A DNA stretch of 19,139 bases from Actinomycetes bacterium. Its GTDB lineage: Bacteria > Actinomycetota > Thermoleophilia > Solirubrobacterales > 70-9. The position numbers and the translations under genes were made by a program. The notes beneath the pieces were generated by a model. It saw only the letters and a program-made list of their open reading frames with translations. It was not told where the DNA came from and made no database searches. This document shows, piece by piece, positions 6,416 through 14,126 of the stretch; the stretch's first letter is position 1; the number at the start of each line of letters is the position of its first letter. The stretch is from NCBI GenBank assembly GCA_023434465.1, contig JAEYSQ010000171.1, positions 1 through 19,139 on the forward strand. The letters are read 5' to 3'.

Positions 6416-6940
6416 TCAATCAACCGTGTCGCCGCCAGTCTCCCGGATCCGGTCCAGGAGGAGGATCAACTCTTCATGCGAGGCCGGTGAGAGCGCGCCG
6501 AGGCCGAAGCTGTCCCGATTCAGGACCTTGGTCGCCTGTCCCGCGGTGTTTCGACCAGCGACCGTGAGCCGGGCCAGAGTCGTTCGCCGGTCCGAGGGGT
6601 GGGGAGCGCGCTCGACGAACCCGTCGCGTTCGAGCCGGTCGATCAGGCTGGTCACGCTGGTCGGGTGAACCTGGAGCCGTTCTCCGATCTTCCCCAGCGG
6701 CAGGGACCCCTCCTTCGTGAAGTAGAGAAGCATGAGGACCTCATAGCGGGCAAAAGTCAGCTCGAACGGGGCCAGCAACTCGTTCAGGTGGCCCATCAGG
6801 ATTTGCTGGGCCCGCATCAGGGTGGTCACGGCCGCCATCGCCGGGGCCGGCTCCTCTCCCCAATGCTTCTCCCATTGACGGCGGGCCTCCCGCAGCAGGT
6901 CGATCCGGGTCTCTGTGCTTTCCAACGAAGCCATCGGCAC
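6416..6940 (-). CDS. MarR-family transcriptional regulator
   Basis: Winged-helix DNA-binding protein of 174 residues (172 if the ATG at 6934 is used instead of GTG 6940), slightly longer than typical MarR. The core is LTFARYEVLMLLYF, the recognition region LGKIGERLQVHPTSVTSLIDRLERDGFVER, then the wing APHPSDRRTTLARLTVAGR with the near-invariant DRR. The N-terminal 30 residues and C-terminal helices should form the dimer. MarR proteins are usually repressors released by small aromatic or acyl ligands; the ligand here is unknown. It is divergent from the acyl-CoA mutase genes across 50 bp and lies upstream of the secreted-protein gene, whose promoter holds a palindrome. No Shine-Dalgarno precedes either start; a TAATCC box lies 8 nt before the ATG. 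Confidence 0.93.
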   Translation of the reverse strand: MPMASLESTETRIDLLREARRQWEKHWGEEPAPAMAAVTTLMRAQQILMGHLNELLAPFELTFARYEVLMLLYFTKEGSLPLGKIGERLQVHPTSVTSLIDRLERDGFVERAPHPSDRRTTLARLTVAGRNTAGQATKVLNRDSFGLGALSPASHEELILLLDRIRETGGDTVD

Positions 6941-6969
6941 AAGGATTACACAAAAAAGGTCGGATGCCC

Positions 6970-6975
6970 TACTAT
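6970..6975 (+). promoter_or_regulatory. Putative -10 box of the acyl-CoA mutase operon
   Basis: TACTAT lies 15 nt before the ATG at 6991, so the transcript would have a leader of only about 9 nt without a Shine-Dalgarno. It sits in the 50-bp region shared with the marR promoter, so MarR binding here could affect both genes. No repeat of the 6352-6367 palindrome is found in it. Confidence 0.4.
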
Positions 6976-6990
6976 CTGCCTACCTAACTT

Positions 6991-8640
6991 ATGGAACCCA
7001 CTTCGACGCCCCCCGCAAGTCCTGCCGATTCCGAAGCTGCCCGCAAGGCAGAAGAAGCGGCCGGGAACGAGTTCACCACGATGTCGGGCAAGCCGATCAA
7101 GGCTCGCTACGGCGCCGAGGACCTGGCCGGCGATGCCGCAAGCAAGATCGGCGAGCCCGGTCAGTATCCGTTCACCCGCGGCCCCTACGAGTCGATGTAT
7201 CGCGGTCGCAACTGGACCATGCGGCAGTTCGCCGGCTTCGGCACGGTCGAGGAGACCAACGAGCGGTTCCACTACCTGCTCGACCACGGCCAGACCGGGC
7301 TCTCGACCGCCTTCGACATGCCGACCCTTATGGGCTACGACTCCGACCACGCCCGGTCGCTCGGCGAGGTCGGACGCGAGGGGGTCGCCGTCGACACGAT
7401 CGACGACATGGAGATCCTGTTCCAGGGCATTCCGCTGGGCGAGGTTTCGACCTCGATGACGATCAACGCCCCGGCCGCGATCCTGCTTGCCTTCTACGTG
7501 CTGGTCGGCGAGAAGCAGGGCGTCTCTGCGGAGCGGCTTTCCGGCACGATCCAGACCGACATTCTCAAGGAGTACATCGCCCAGAAGGAGTGGTGCTTCC
7601 CGGTCGAGCCGGCGATGCGACTGGTCACCGACATGGTCGAGTACTGCACCGACCACATGCCGCGCTGGCATCCGATCTCGATCTCCGGGTACCACATCCG
7701 TGAGGCCGGAGCGACCGCTGCGCAGGAGCTCGCGTTCACGCTCAAGGACGGTTTCACCTACGTCGAGCGGGCGATCGAGCGGGGCATCGATGTCGACGCT
7801 TTCGCGCCCCGCCTTTCCTTCTTCTTCAACGCCCACATCGACTTCTTCGAGGAAATCGCCAAGTACCGCGCCGCCCGCCGGATCTGGGCCCGCGAGCTGA
7901 AGGAGACCTACGGGGCGAAAAAGCCCGAGTCGATGCGGCTCCGCTTCCACACCCAGACCGCCGGTGTTTCGCTGACTGCCCAGCAGCCGCTCAACAACAT
8001 CGTGCGCACCGCGATCGAAGCCCTCGCCGGCGTGCTCGGTGGCACCCAGTCGCTCCACACCAACTCCTTCGACGAGGCGCTCGCGCTGCCGACCGAGGAA
8101 GCGGTGCGGGTCGCGCTTCGGACCCAGCAGATCATCGCCGAGGAGACCGGGGTGACCAACACTCCCGATCCGCTCGCCGGCTCCTACTTCGTCGAGTCGC
8201 TGACCGACGAACTCGAGGCCGATGCCTACGACTACTTCCGCCGGATCGACGAACTCGGCGGCATGGTCGAAGCGGTCCGCCAGAACTTCCCGCAGCGCGA
8301 GATCGGCGAGGCGGCTTTCGACTTCCAGCGCCGGGTCGACGACGGCGAGTTCACGATCGTCGGCGTCAACCAGTACGTGACCGAGGAAGAGGAAGTCCCG
8401 CTGCTCCACATTGACCCGGCCCTGGAGACCAAACAGGTCGAGCGGCTCGCAGCGACCAAGGCGAAGCGGAACTCGGCCGAGGTCGAGTCCGCCCTTGCTG
8501 CGCTCAAGGAAGCCGCGGCCGGCGAAGCCAACCTCATGTATCCGATCCTCGACGCCGCCCGGGTTCACACGACCGAGGGCGAGATGATCGAGGCGATGCA
8601 GGAAGTCTTCGGCACCTACACAGAGACTCCGGTCTTCTAA
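6991..8640 (+). CDS. icmA: B12-dependent acyl-CoA mutase large subunit (isobutyryl-CoA mutase type; methylmalonyl-CoA mutase family)
   Basis: TIM-barrel catalytic subunit of an adenosylcobalamin-dependent carbon-skeleton mutase, 549 residues, without the B12-binding domain of single-chain mutases. Family blocks include YPFTRGPYESMYRG, GLSTAFDMPTLMGYDSDH, SMTINAPAA, ISISGYHIREAG and FHTQTAG. Substrate-pocket residues are Phe80 (in TMRQF) and Gln198 (in KEYIAQKEW), where methylmalonyl-CoA mutase has Tyr89 and Arg207 (Propionibacterium numbering). Phe/Gln is the published signature of isobutyryl-CoA mutase. The position that is Asp in 2-hydroxyisobutyryl-CoA mutase is Ala107 here. So interconversion of isobutyryl-CoA and butyryl-CoA is predicted rather than methylmalonyl to succinyl. 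The cobalamin subunit follows 22 nt downstream. Generic annotation would be methylmalonyl-CoA mutase; family certain, substrate inferred. Confidence 0.9.
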   Translation: MEPTSTPPASPADSEAARKAEEAAGNEFTTMSGKPIKARYGAEDLAGDAASKIGEPGQYPFTRGPYESMYRGRNWTMRQFAGFGTVEETNERFHYLLDHGQTGLSTAFDMPTLMGYDSDHARSLGEVGREGVAVDTIDDMEILFQGIPLGEVSTSMTINAPAAILLAFYVLVGEKQGVSAERLSGTIQTDILKEYIAQKEWCFPVEPAMRLVTDMVEYCTDHMPRWHPISISGYHIREAGATAAQELAFTLKDGFTYVERAIERGIDVDAFAPRLSFFFNAHIDFFEEIAKYRAARRIWARELKETYGAKKPESMRLRFHTQTAGVSLTAQQPLNNIVRTAIEALAGVLGGTQSLHTNSFDEALALPTEEAVRVALRTQQIIAEETGVTNTPDPLAGSYFVESLTDELEADAYDYFRRIDELGGMVEAVRQNFPQREIGEAAFDFQRRVDDGEFTIVGVNQYVTEEEEVPLLHIDPALETKQVERLAATKAKRNSAEVESALAALKEAAAGEANLMYPILDAARVHTTEGEMIEAMQEVFGTYTETPVF

Positions 8641-8648
8641 CCACGAAA

Positions 8649-8654
8649 TAGGGT
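8649..8654 (+). promoter_or_regulatory. Possible internal leaderless -10 box before the mutase small subunit
   Basis: TAGGGT lies 8 nt before the ATG at 8663, and no Shine-Dalgarno is visible. The same hexamer precedes the GTG start at 9205. It may give extra leaderless transcripts of the small subunit, or be coincidental within an operon. Confidence 0.3.
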
Positions 8655-8662
8655 TCGATCCG

Positions 8663-9094
8663 ATGAGCAGCGCTACCGCAGAACCGAAAACCGGCCGCAA
8701 GATCCGCGTCGTCGTGGCCAAGCCCGGCCTCGACGGTCATGATCGCGGCGCCAAGATCATCGCCCGCGCCCTCCGTGACTCGGGCATGGAGGTGATCTAC
8801 ACCGGCCTTCACCAGACCCCGGAACAGATCGTCGAAACGGTGATCCAGGAGGACGCGGACGCGATCGGCGTCTCGATCCTTTCCGGCGCCCACATGACCC
8901 TGGTCCCGAAGATCCTCGAACTGCTCGAGGCCGAGGGAATCGACGACGTCCTGATCACGGTCGGCGGCACGATCCCGAACAAGGACATCGAAGACCTCAA
9001 GTCAATGGGAGTCTCCGGTGTCTTCACCCCGGGCTCACCGACCGACGACATCGTCGAGTTCATCCGCACCGGAGTAGCCAACCGCGAGCTCTAG
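8663..9094 (+). CDS. icmB: Cobalamin-binding small subunit of the acyl-CoA mutase
   Basis: B12-binding Rossmann-like protein of 143 residues, the size of stand-alone IcmB or mutase C-terminal domains. The cobalamin signature DxHxxG is DGHDRG (Asp24, His26, Gly29), with His26 the lower axial ligand to cobalt. It is followed by SIL (71-73) and VGGTIP (100-105), completing the base-off/His-on motif. It pairs with the large subunit encoded 22 nt upstream to form the active heteromer. No G-protein chaperone (MeaB/MeaI type) or epimerase gene accompanies it in the window, so reactivation must be encoded elsewhere. Confidence 0.94.
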   Translation: MSSATAEPKTGRKIRVVVAKPGLDGHDRGAKIIARALRDSGMEVIYTGLHQTPEQIVETVIQEDADAIGVSILSGAHMTLVPKILELLEAEGIDDVLITVGGTIPNKDIEDLKSMGVSGVFTPGSPTDDIVEFIRTGVANREL

Positions 9095-9192
9095 CCCTCG
9101 TCGTTTTGCCGCTGAGGCGGTTGAGATTCGATGCAGTGAAGTTGAAGTTATGGCCATATAGCGCACCTTTCTTCAATGTCAGTGCTCGCGGG

Positions 9193-9198
9193 TAGGGT
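9193..9198 (+). promoter_or_regulatory. Leaderless -10 box for the phospholipase D-like gene
   Basis: TAGGGT is followed by 6 nt (TTTTGC) and then GTG at 9205. No Shine-Dalgarno exists. The preceding 98 bp (9095-9192) are relatively A/T-rich and contain nothing else I can support. Confidence 0.5.
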
Positions 9199-9204
9199 TT
9201 TTGC

Positions 9205-10284
9205 GTGAGCATTGAGACATTCGAGTTGCGGGACGTGGGGCCGAACGGCGGCCTTGAACAGGCCGAGATGGTGGCCGGACGGGTAGTCGACTTCATTTCG
9301 AAGGCGGAACGCTCGCTGGTGCTGGCGCTCTATGACGTGCGGCTGCCGGACCCGGTCGGTTCGATCGTGGCCGACGCCTTCCGGGATGCGGCCGAGCGCG
9401 GGGTGGAGGTACGACTCGCCTACAACGATGTGCCGGCCGATCCCGGCGCGGGCAACTTTCTCCCCGCGGTCCACCCGCCGCCCGAGACCAATCCGGAGAT
9501 TCTCTCCCAGTTACCGATCCAGACCAGGGGCGTTTCGGGAATCCCGGATCTGATGCACCACAAGTACATGGTGCGTGACGAGGCGGCCGTCTGGACCGGC
9601 TCGGCCAACTGGTCGGTCTACTCCTGGACCCGGCAGGAAAACGTGCTCGCGGTGGTCGAGCACGGCGAAATCGCCCGTGAGTTTCTGGAGAACTTCGAGG
9701 AGCTCTGGGCGACCGGAAAGGTCGACCGCTCAGGTCACGGTGACCCGAACCCGATCCGGGTCGGCGACGCCACGGTCAGGGCCTGGTTCACACCCGGCCA
9801 CGGGGAAGAGTTGGCCCAGCGGATCTCGACGAAGCTCGGTTCGGCCCGGCGCCGGATCAGGATCGCATCACCGGTGCTCACCTCCGGACCGATCCTGGGC
9901 ACCCTGGCGGAACTTTCAGGTCGTCCCGGACTGGATATCGCCGGGGTGGTGGACGAACCGCAGACCGACCGGGTCTACGAGCAATGGGCGAGATCCGGCT
10001 CCAAATGGAAGATTCCGCTCTTGACCCGGGTGATCGAGGAAATTCCCTTCAGCGGCAAACGGTCCGTCCCCTGGGGAACCGGAGCGGTCCGGGACTTCAT
10101 GCATGCGAAGGTCACGGTTGCCGACGACACGATCTTCCTCGGATCCTTCAACCTTTCCCGTTCGGGGGAGGCAAACGCCGAAAACATGATCGAGGTGGAG
10201 GACGCCGCGACCGCCGATTCGATGGCGGTCTTCATCGACGAGGTGCGGGCCCGCTATCCCCGAAGTTCCGTTCCTCCCCGCTGA
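9205..10284 (+). CDS. Phospholipase D-like protein with two HKD motifs
   Basis: PLD-superfamily protein of 359 residues. HKD motif 1 is HHKYMVRD (His118, Lys120, Asp125) followed by GSAN at 132-135. HKD motif 2 is HAKVTVADD (His300, Lys302, Asp307) followed by GSFN at 313-316. Two complete motifs predict one composite active site that works through a phospho-histidine intermediate on phosphodiesters. There is no signal peptide or membrane helix, so a cytosolic enzyme is expected; lipid, nucleic acid or cardiolipin-type substrates cannot be separated. The start is GTG, supported by the TAGGGT box. It is 46 nt upstream of the start of the S66 peptidase gene, which has its own putative promoter, so co-transcription is possible but not required. 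Confidence 0.9.
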   Translation: MSIETFELRDVGPNGGLEQAEMVAGRVVDFISKAERSLVLALYDVRLPDPVGSIVADAFRDAAERGVEVRLAYNDVPADPGAGNFLPAVHPPPETNPEILSQLPIQTRGVSGIPDLMHHKYMVRDEAAVWTGSANWSVYSWTRQENVLAVVEHGEIAREFLENFEELWATGKVDRSGHGDPNPIRVGDATVRAWFTPGHGEELAQRISTKLGSARRRIRIASPVLTSGPILGTLAELSGRPGLDIAGVVDEPQTDRVYEQWARSGSKWKIPLLTRVIEEIPFSGKRSVPWGTGAVRDFMHAKVTVADDTIFLGSFNLSRSGEANAENMIEVEDAATADSMAVFIDEVRARYPRSSVPPR

Positions 10285-10288
10285 CAGC

Positions 10289-10294
10289 TACGCT
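10289..10294 (+). promoter_or_regulatory. Putative -10 box for the peptidase-peptide transporter operon
   Basis: TACGCT begins 5 nt after the phospholipase D-like stop codon. It would start transcription near 10301, giving a leader of about 30 nt that carries the strong Shine-Dalgarno of the S66 peptidase gene. Confidence 0.4.
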
Positions 10295-10317
10295 TGCGGA
10301 GTTGCTCGTCTGCTTTT

Positions 10318-10325
10318 GGAGGGGG
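10318..10325 (+). promoter_or_regulatory. Shine-Dalgarno deciding a TTG start
   Basis: GGAGGGGG lies 5 nt before TTG at 10331. An earlier in-frame TTG at 10316 would place this element inside the coding sequence, so 10331 is the better start. Confidence 0.65.
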
Positions 10326-10330
10326 AGACG

Positions 10331-11290
10331 TTGGAGAGGATCAAACCGAAGGCTTTGCCGGAACACGCGACGATCGCGGTCGTCGCTCCAGCCAGTCCGC
10401 CGCAGACCCGGTCCGAGATCGAGCAGGCGACCCGGTACTTCGAAGGTCGCGGGCACCGGGTCATCTTCGGCCCCAACGCCAGGAAGGTCCACGGCTATCT
10501 GGCCGGCACCGACGAGGAACGGGCCGCCGATCTTCAATGGGCACTTACGGAACCGGGGATCGACATGGTCCACGCGCTCTGCGGCGGTTACGGTTCGGCC
10601 CGGATCTTCGACCGGATCGAGTGGGATTCCCTCGGCGATCCCCGGATCGTCTGTGGCTTCAGCGACATCACCGCCATTCACCTGGCCCTGGCGCGCAAAC
10701 CCGGCTGGGTGACCTTCTACGGTCCGAACTTCGTTCGGTTCACGCGCAAGAAGGACGAGCTAACCCCAGTCACCGAGGAATGGTTTCACCGCGCCTTCAA
10801 GCCCGAACCACTCGGCAAGGTCTTCGAGGATCCGGACGACCCCTACGTCCTCACGCTGGGTGAAGGAGTCGGTGAAGGAACTCTGGTCGGAGGGTGTCTG
10901 ACCCTGCTTTCCGCTTCGATCGGAACGCCGTTCGAGGTCGAGACGGATGGTTGCGTGCTGATGGTCGAAGACCTGAACACCGACCAGTACCTGATCGACA
11001 CCCTGCTCAACCACCTGATCAGGGCCGGGAAGCTGGACAGCATCGCCGGTTTCGTCTTCGGTACCGACGTGATGCTTCAGCGTCGCGACGTTCCCGAAGG
11101 CGCGGAATCGGTGCTCTCGATCGAAGAGATGCTGGACGAACTGATCGCACCGCTGGGAGTACCGGCGATCGCGAACGTCCCCGTCGGTCACGGAACCCAC
11201 ATGGCAACGATGCCGCTGGGAACCCGAGTCAGAGTCGACGGGGCGGAGAAAACCCTGGAAGTAACCGAGCCGGCGGTAACGCCGGAGTGA
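10331..11290 (+). CDS. S66-family LD-carboxypeptidase / microcin C immunity (MccF)-like serine peptidase
   Basis: Cytosolic serine carboxypeptidase of 319 residues. S66 enzymes either remove the terminal D-Ala from murein tetrapeptides (LdcA) or cleave peptidyl-nucleotide antibiotics (MccF). The catalytic triad is visible: nucleophile Ser111 in CGFSDIT, Glu213 in LMVEDLNTDQY, and His287 in PVGHGTHMATMPLG. The N-terminal block IAVVAPASPP and the CGGYGSARI motif (84-92) are typical. No signal peptide is present. After the Glu the sequence is TDQYLIDTLL, where many LdcA proteins have PYRIDRML, so the ligand pocket may differ. It is first in a run of seven tightly spaced genes: 13 nt separate it from the peptide-binding protein gene, which implies that imported peptides are its substrates. 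Confidence 0.9.
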   Translation: MERIKPKALPEHATIAVVAPASPPQTRSEIEQATRYFEGRGHRVIFGPNARKVHGYLAGTDEERAADLQWALTEPGIDMVHALCGGYGSARIFDRIEWDSLGDPRIVCGFSDITAIHLALARKPGWVTFYGPNFVRFTRKKDELTPVTEEWFHRAFKPEPLGKVFEDPDDPYVLTLGEGVGEGTLVGGCLTLLSASIGTPFEVETDGCVLMVEDLNTDQYLIDTLLNHLIRAGKLDSIAGFVFGTDVMLQRRDVPEGAESVLSIEEMLDELIAPLGVPAIANVPVGHGTHMATMPLGTRVRVDGAEKTLEVTEPAVTPE

Positions 11291-11303
11291 AAAGAGGAGA
11301 GAG

Positions 11304-13145
11304 ATGAACTCGAGGTCCATTCGAAGGGCTTTCGGAAGCCTGTTGGCACTGTTCGTGGGGCTGCTGCTCCTCGCGCCGACCGCAGGGGCGAAAGACGACG
11401 TGCTCAAGATCGGCTGGTCGCAGGACCCGCAGACTCTGAACCCGTTCATCGGCCTGGACGAGGAGAGCTACATGATCTGGGCGATCAACTGGGATCTCCT
11501 GGTCAACCTCGACCCCGAAGACCTCTCTCCCGCCCCGGGTATCGCCGAGAGCTGGGAAGTCTCCGACGACCGCAAGACGGTGACTTTCAAGATTGCCGAC
11601 AAGAAGTGGTCGGATGGCACCCCGGTGACCTCGGCCGACGTCAAGTGGACTCTCGAGACGCTTGGCGAGGAGGGCGAACTCTTCGCCGGCTACACCAGCA
11701 ACGTCAAGTCGATCCGCGCTCCTGATCCGAAGACGGTGGTCATCGAGACGACCCGTCCCGACGCTCGCATCGTCGGCGGTTTGATGGTCTACATCCTGCC
11801 CAAGCACATCTGGGGCAAGGTTCCGCTTTCCGAACTGACCACGAACTATCAGCCCTCGCTGCCACTGGTCGGGACCGGTCCGTTCATAACCACCGAGTTC
11901 GATCGCGGCCGCACGATCACCATGGACCGCAATCCGGAGTTCTCCGGCGACGAGCCGAAGTTCGACCAGATCCAGTTCATCAAGTACGGCAACCAGGACG
12001 CGGTCGAACGAGCCCTCAAACTGGGCGAGATCGACCTCATCCCCGAGGTCCAACCCACCACCTTCGACCGGCTCGGCGATGAAGCGAACGTAGAGACCAT
12101 GAACAGTCCTTCTACGACCTTCACCGAACTCGCGTTCAACATGTGCCCGAAGGAGATCTGCCCGGACGGCAACGTGAACCCGGCAATCCAGGAGCTCCCG
12201 GTGCGCCAGGCCATCGCCTACGCGATCGACCGCGAACGGATCAACCAGATTGCCGCGTCGGACACTTCCTTCGTGGCCAACGGTCTGCTTCCGTCGTCCT
12301 ACAAGTCCTTCTACCAGGAGCCGGACGAGACCTACCCATTCGACCCCGAGAAGGCGAAGGAGATCCTCGATGAGGCCGGGTACGAGCCGGGTGACGACGG
12401 GGTCCGCGAGAAGGACGGGGAGCGGCTTTCGTTCAACCTCTACACCCGGACCAGGTCCGAATCTCCGTACAACGCCCAGGCGGCGAAGCTCGTCGCCGAG
12501 ATGGCCCGCGAGGTCGGAGTCGAGTTCAACGTGCAGGAGGTGAGCGTCGACAAGCTGACCGAACTGACCGTCCGGCACGTCAACGGAAAACCTGCCCCGG
12601 ATTTCGATTCCTTCATCTGGGCCTGGACGGGCGACGCCTATGACCCCAGCCTGCTGCTGGGTCTGATGACCACCGACGAGATCGGCGGCTCCTCTGATGC
12701 GTTCTACTCGAACCCGGAATACGACAAGTTGTTCAAGGAGCAGGCCGGCGAGTTCGATGTCGAGAAGCGCAAGGAGACGATCCACCGGATGATCAACATC
12801 CTCCAGGAGGACCTGCCCTACATCGTCCTGACCGAAGACCCGAACCTGCAGGCCTACCGGACCGACCGGGTCGCAAACGTGGAGCCCGTCTGCCCGGCAG
12901 AGGACGGAGACATCTTCTGCGAACAGGCCGGCTACGAGCCCCTTCTGGACCTCGCCCCGGCCTCCGAATCGACCTCGGCCGAGGACGAGGGCGGGTCGAA
13001 CGGGGCCCTGATCGCGATCCTCGTTGCGGCGGTGATCCTGATCGGCGGGTTCCTGATCATTCGCTCCCGTCGCTCGAGCAAGGAATCGCTGGAAGAGGAG
13101 ACCGACGAGGAACCGCTCGAAAAGGACGAGCCCGACGAGAAGTAG
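11304..13145 (+). CDS. Peptide-binding protein of an ABC importer, C-terminally membrane anchored
   Basis: Family 5 extracellular solute-binding protein (DppA/OppA type), 613 residues. A signal peptide (hydrophobic 10-24, cleavage after Ala29 in PTAGA) lacks the lipobox cysteine normally used to tether these proteins in Gram-positive bacteria. Instead residues 567-586 (GALIAILVAAVILIGGFLII) form a membrane helix, followed by RSRR and a 27-residue charged tail. The binding domain opens with IGWSQDPQTLNPF and contains the family block KKWSDGTPVTSADVKWTLE. Cysteines at NMCPKEICPDG and VCPAEDGDIFC could form two disulfides. A GAGGAG-type Shine-Dalgarno precedes the ATG. It delivers peptides to the two permeases encoded immediately downstream. 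Confidence 0.94.
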   Translation: MNSRSIRRAFGSLLALFVGLLLLAPTAGAKDDVLKIGWSQDPQTLNPFIGLDEESYMIWAINWDLLVNLDPEDLSPAPGIAESWEVSDDRKTVTFKIADKKWSDGTPVTSADVKWTLETLGEEGELFAGYTSNVKSIRAPDPKTVVIETTRPDARIVGGLMVYILPKHIWGKVPLSELTTNYQPSLPLVGTGPFITTEFDRGRTITMDRNPEFSGDEPKFDQIQFIKYGNQDAVERALKLGEIDLIPEVQPTTFDRLGDEANVETMNSPSTTFTELAFNMCPKEICPDGNVNPAIQELPVRQAIAYAIDRERINQIAASDTSFVANGLLPSSYKSFYQEPDETYPFDPEKAKEILDEAGYEPGDDGVREKDGERLSFNLYTRTRSESPYNAQAAKLVAEMAREVGVEFNVQEVSVDKLTELTVRHVNGKPAPDFDSFIWAWTGDAYDPSLLLGLMTTDEIGGSSDAFYSNPEYDKLFKEQAGEFDVEKRKETIHRMINILQEDLPYIVLTEDPNLQAYRTDRVANVEPVCPAEDGDIFCEQAGYEPLLDLAPASESTSAEDEGGSNGALIAILVAAVILIGGFLIIRSRRSSKESLEEETDEEPLEKDEPDEK

Positions 13146-13157
13146 CGGGCAAGTGAA

Positions 13158-14126
13158 TTGAGCGCGCGCTGGTTGACAGGGAAGGTCACGGCAGCAGTTT
13201 TCACGCTGCTGTTCGTGATCATCTTCAATTTCTTCCTTTTCCGGGTGATGGGTGACCCCACCGAGCAACTTGCCCGGCTGCCGCGCGCTACGCCCGAAGA
13301 GATCTCGAAACTGCGGGGCCAGTACGGGCTCGACAAACCGATCCTGGGTCAGTTCGCCGACTACATGGGTGACACGGCGAGACTTGATCTCGGCACCAGC
13401 CACCGATCGAGACGGGCGGTTTCGACCGAAATCAGGGAGGCGCTGCCATGGACTCTGCTTCTGGTCGGGACGGGAACCCTGATCGCCACGCTGCTCGGCT
13501 CCTGGATGGGGGTGAAGGCCGCGACCAGGCGCGGCAGCAAGACCGACGACGGCCTGCTCGGCTTCAACCTGTTCACCTATGCATCGCCCGAGTACTGGAT
13601 CGGAATCCTCCTGATCCTGCTGTTCGCCGTCTGGTTACCCATCCTCCCGTCCGGTCTGCAGATGACCCCGGGAGTCGAGTTCAGCAACCCGATCGCCGAG
13701 GTCCTCGACGTGATCGAGCACATGATCCTGCCGGTCACGGCGATGACCTTGATGCTGCTCGGCCAGTACTTCCTGATCATGCGATCTTCGATGGTCGACG
13801 TGCTGACCGAGGACTTCATCACCGTCAAGCGGGCGACCGGCATGCGCTGGGAGCGGGTGGTCAGCCGTCACGCCGTACCCAACGCCCTGCTTCCGCTGGT
13901 CACCCTCTCGGCGATCCAGTTCGGTGCGGTCGTTGCCGGGGCGATCACGATCGAAACGATCTTCTCCTGGCCCGGGCTGGGTGAACTGACCTTCGAAGCG
14001 ATCAACGACAAGAACTTTCCCCTGCTTCAGGGAACCTTCCTGGTCTTCTCGTTCGGCGTGATCCTCGCCAACCTGCTGGCCGACTGCCTGTACTTCTATC
14101 TCGACCCGAGAGTGAAGGAGAAATGA
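13158..14126 (+). CDS. Peptide ABC transporter permease, DppB type
   Basis: Inner-membrane permease of 322 residues with about six hydrophobic helices. The first is near residues 10-28, followed by the typical long extracytoplasmic segment containing QYGLDKPILGQFADYMGD. The cytoplasmic EAA-type loop that docks onto the ATPase reads RATGMRWERVVSRHAVPNALLPLVT. The start is TTG at 13158, 12 nt after the binding-protein stop; no ATG or GTG fits, and the Shine-Dalgarno is weak, so translational coupling is likely. It overlaps the next permease by 4 bp. It forms the translocation channel with the DppC-like partner. Confidence 0.93.
   Translation: MSARWLTGKVTAAVFTLLFVIIFNFFLFRVMGDPTEQLARLPRATPEEISKLRGQYGLDKPILGQFADYMGDTARLDLGTSHRSRRAVSTEIREALPWTLLLVGTGTLIATLLGSWMGVKAATRRGSKTDDGLLGFNLFTYASPEYWIGILLILLFAVWLPILPSGLQMTPGVEFSNPIAEVLDVIEHMILPVTAMTLMLLGQYFLIMRSSMVDVLTEDFITVKRATGMRWERVVSRHAVPNALLPLVTLSAIQFGAVVAGAITIETIFSWPGLGELTFEAINDKNFPLLQGTFLVFSFGVILANLLADCLYFYLDPRVKEK

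Noticed and set aside
6946..8721. 591-codon minus-strand open frame opposite the mutase large subunit
   Set aside because: The translation is the typical shadow pattern (DRV, GLG, LDR repeats) with no recognisable domain, and it covers a gene with many conserved mutase motifs.
9109..9120. CCGC-TGAG-GCGG hairpin after the mutase small subunit as a terminator
   Set aside because: The stem is only 4 bp with no T-run; too weak to support.
9733..9745. GGTCAC-G-GTGACC palindrome
   Set aside because: It lies in the middle of the phospholipase D-like coding sequence, is short, and has no promoter context.
11229..13403. Very long minus-strand open frame (724 codons) opposite the peptide-binding protein
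   Set aside because: Antisense frames stay open in G+C-rich coding DNA. The translation is low-complexity and Arg/Gly/Asp-rich without a family motif, while the plus strand encodes a clear binding protein and permease start.
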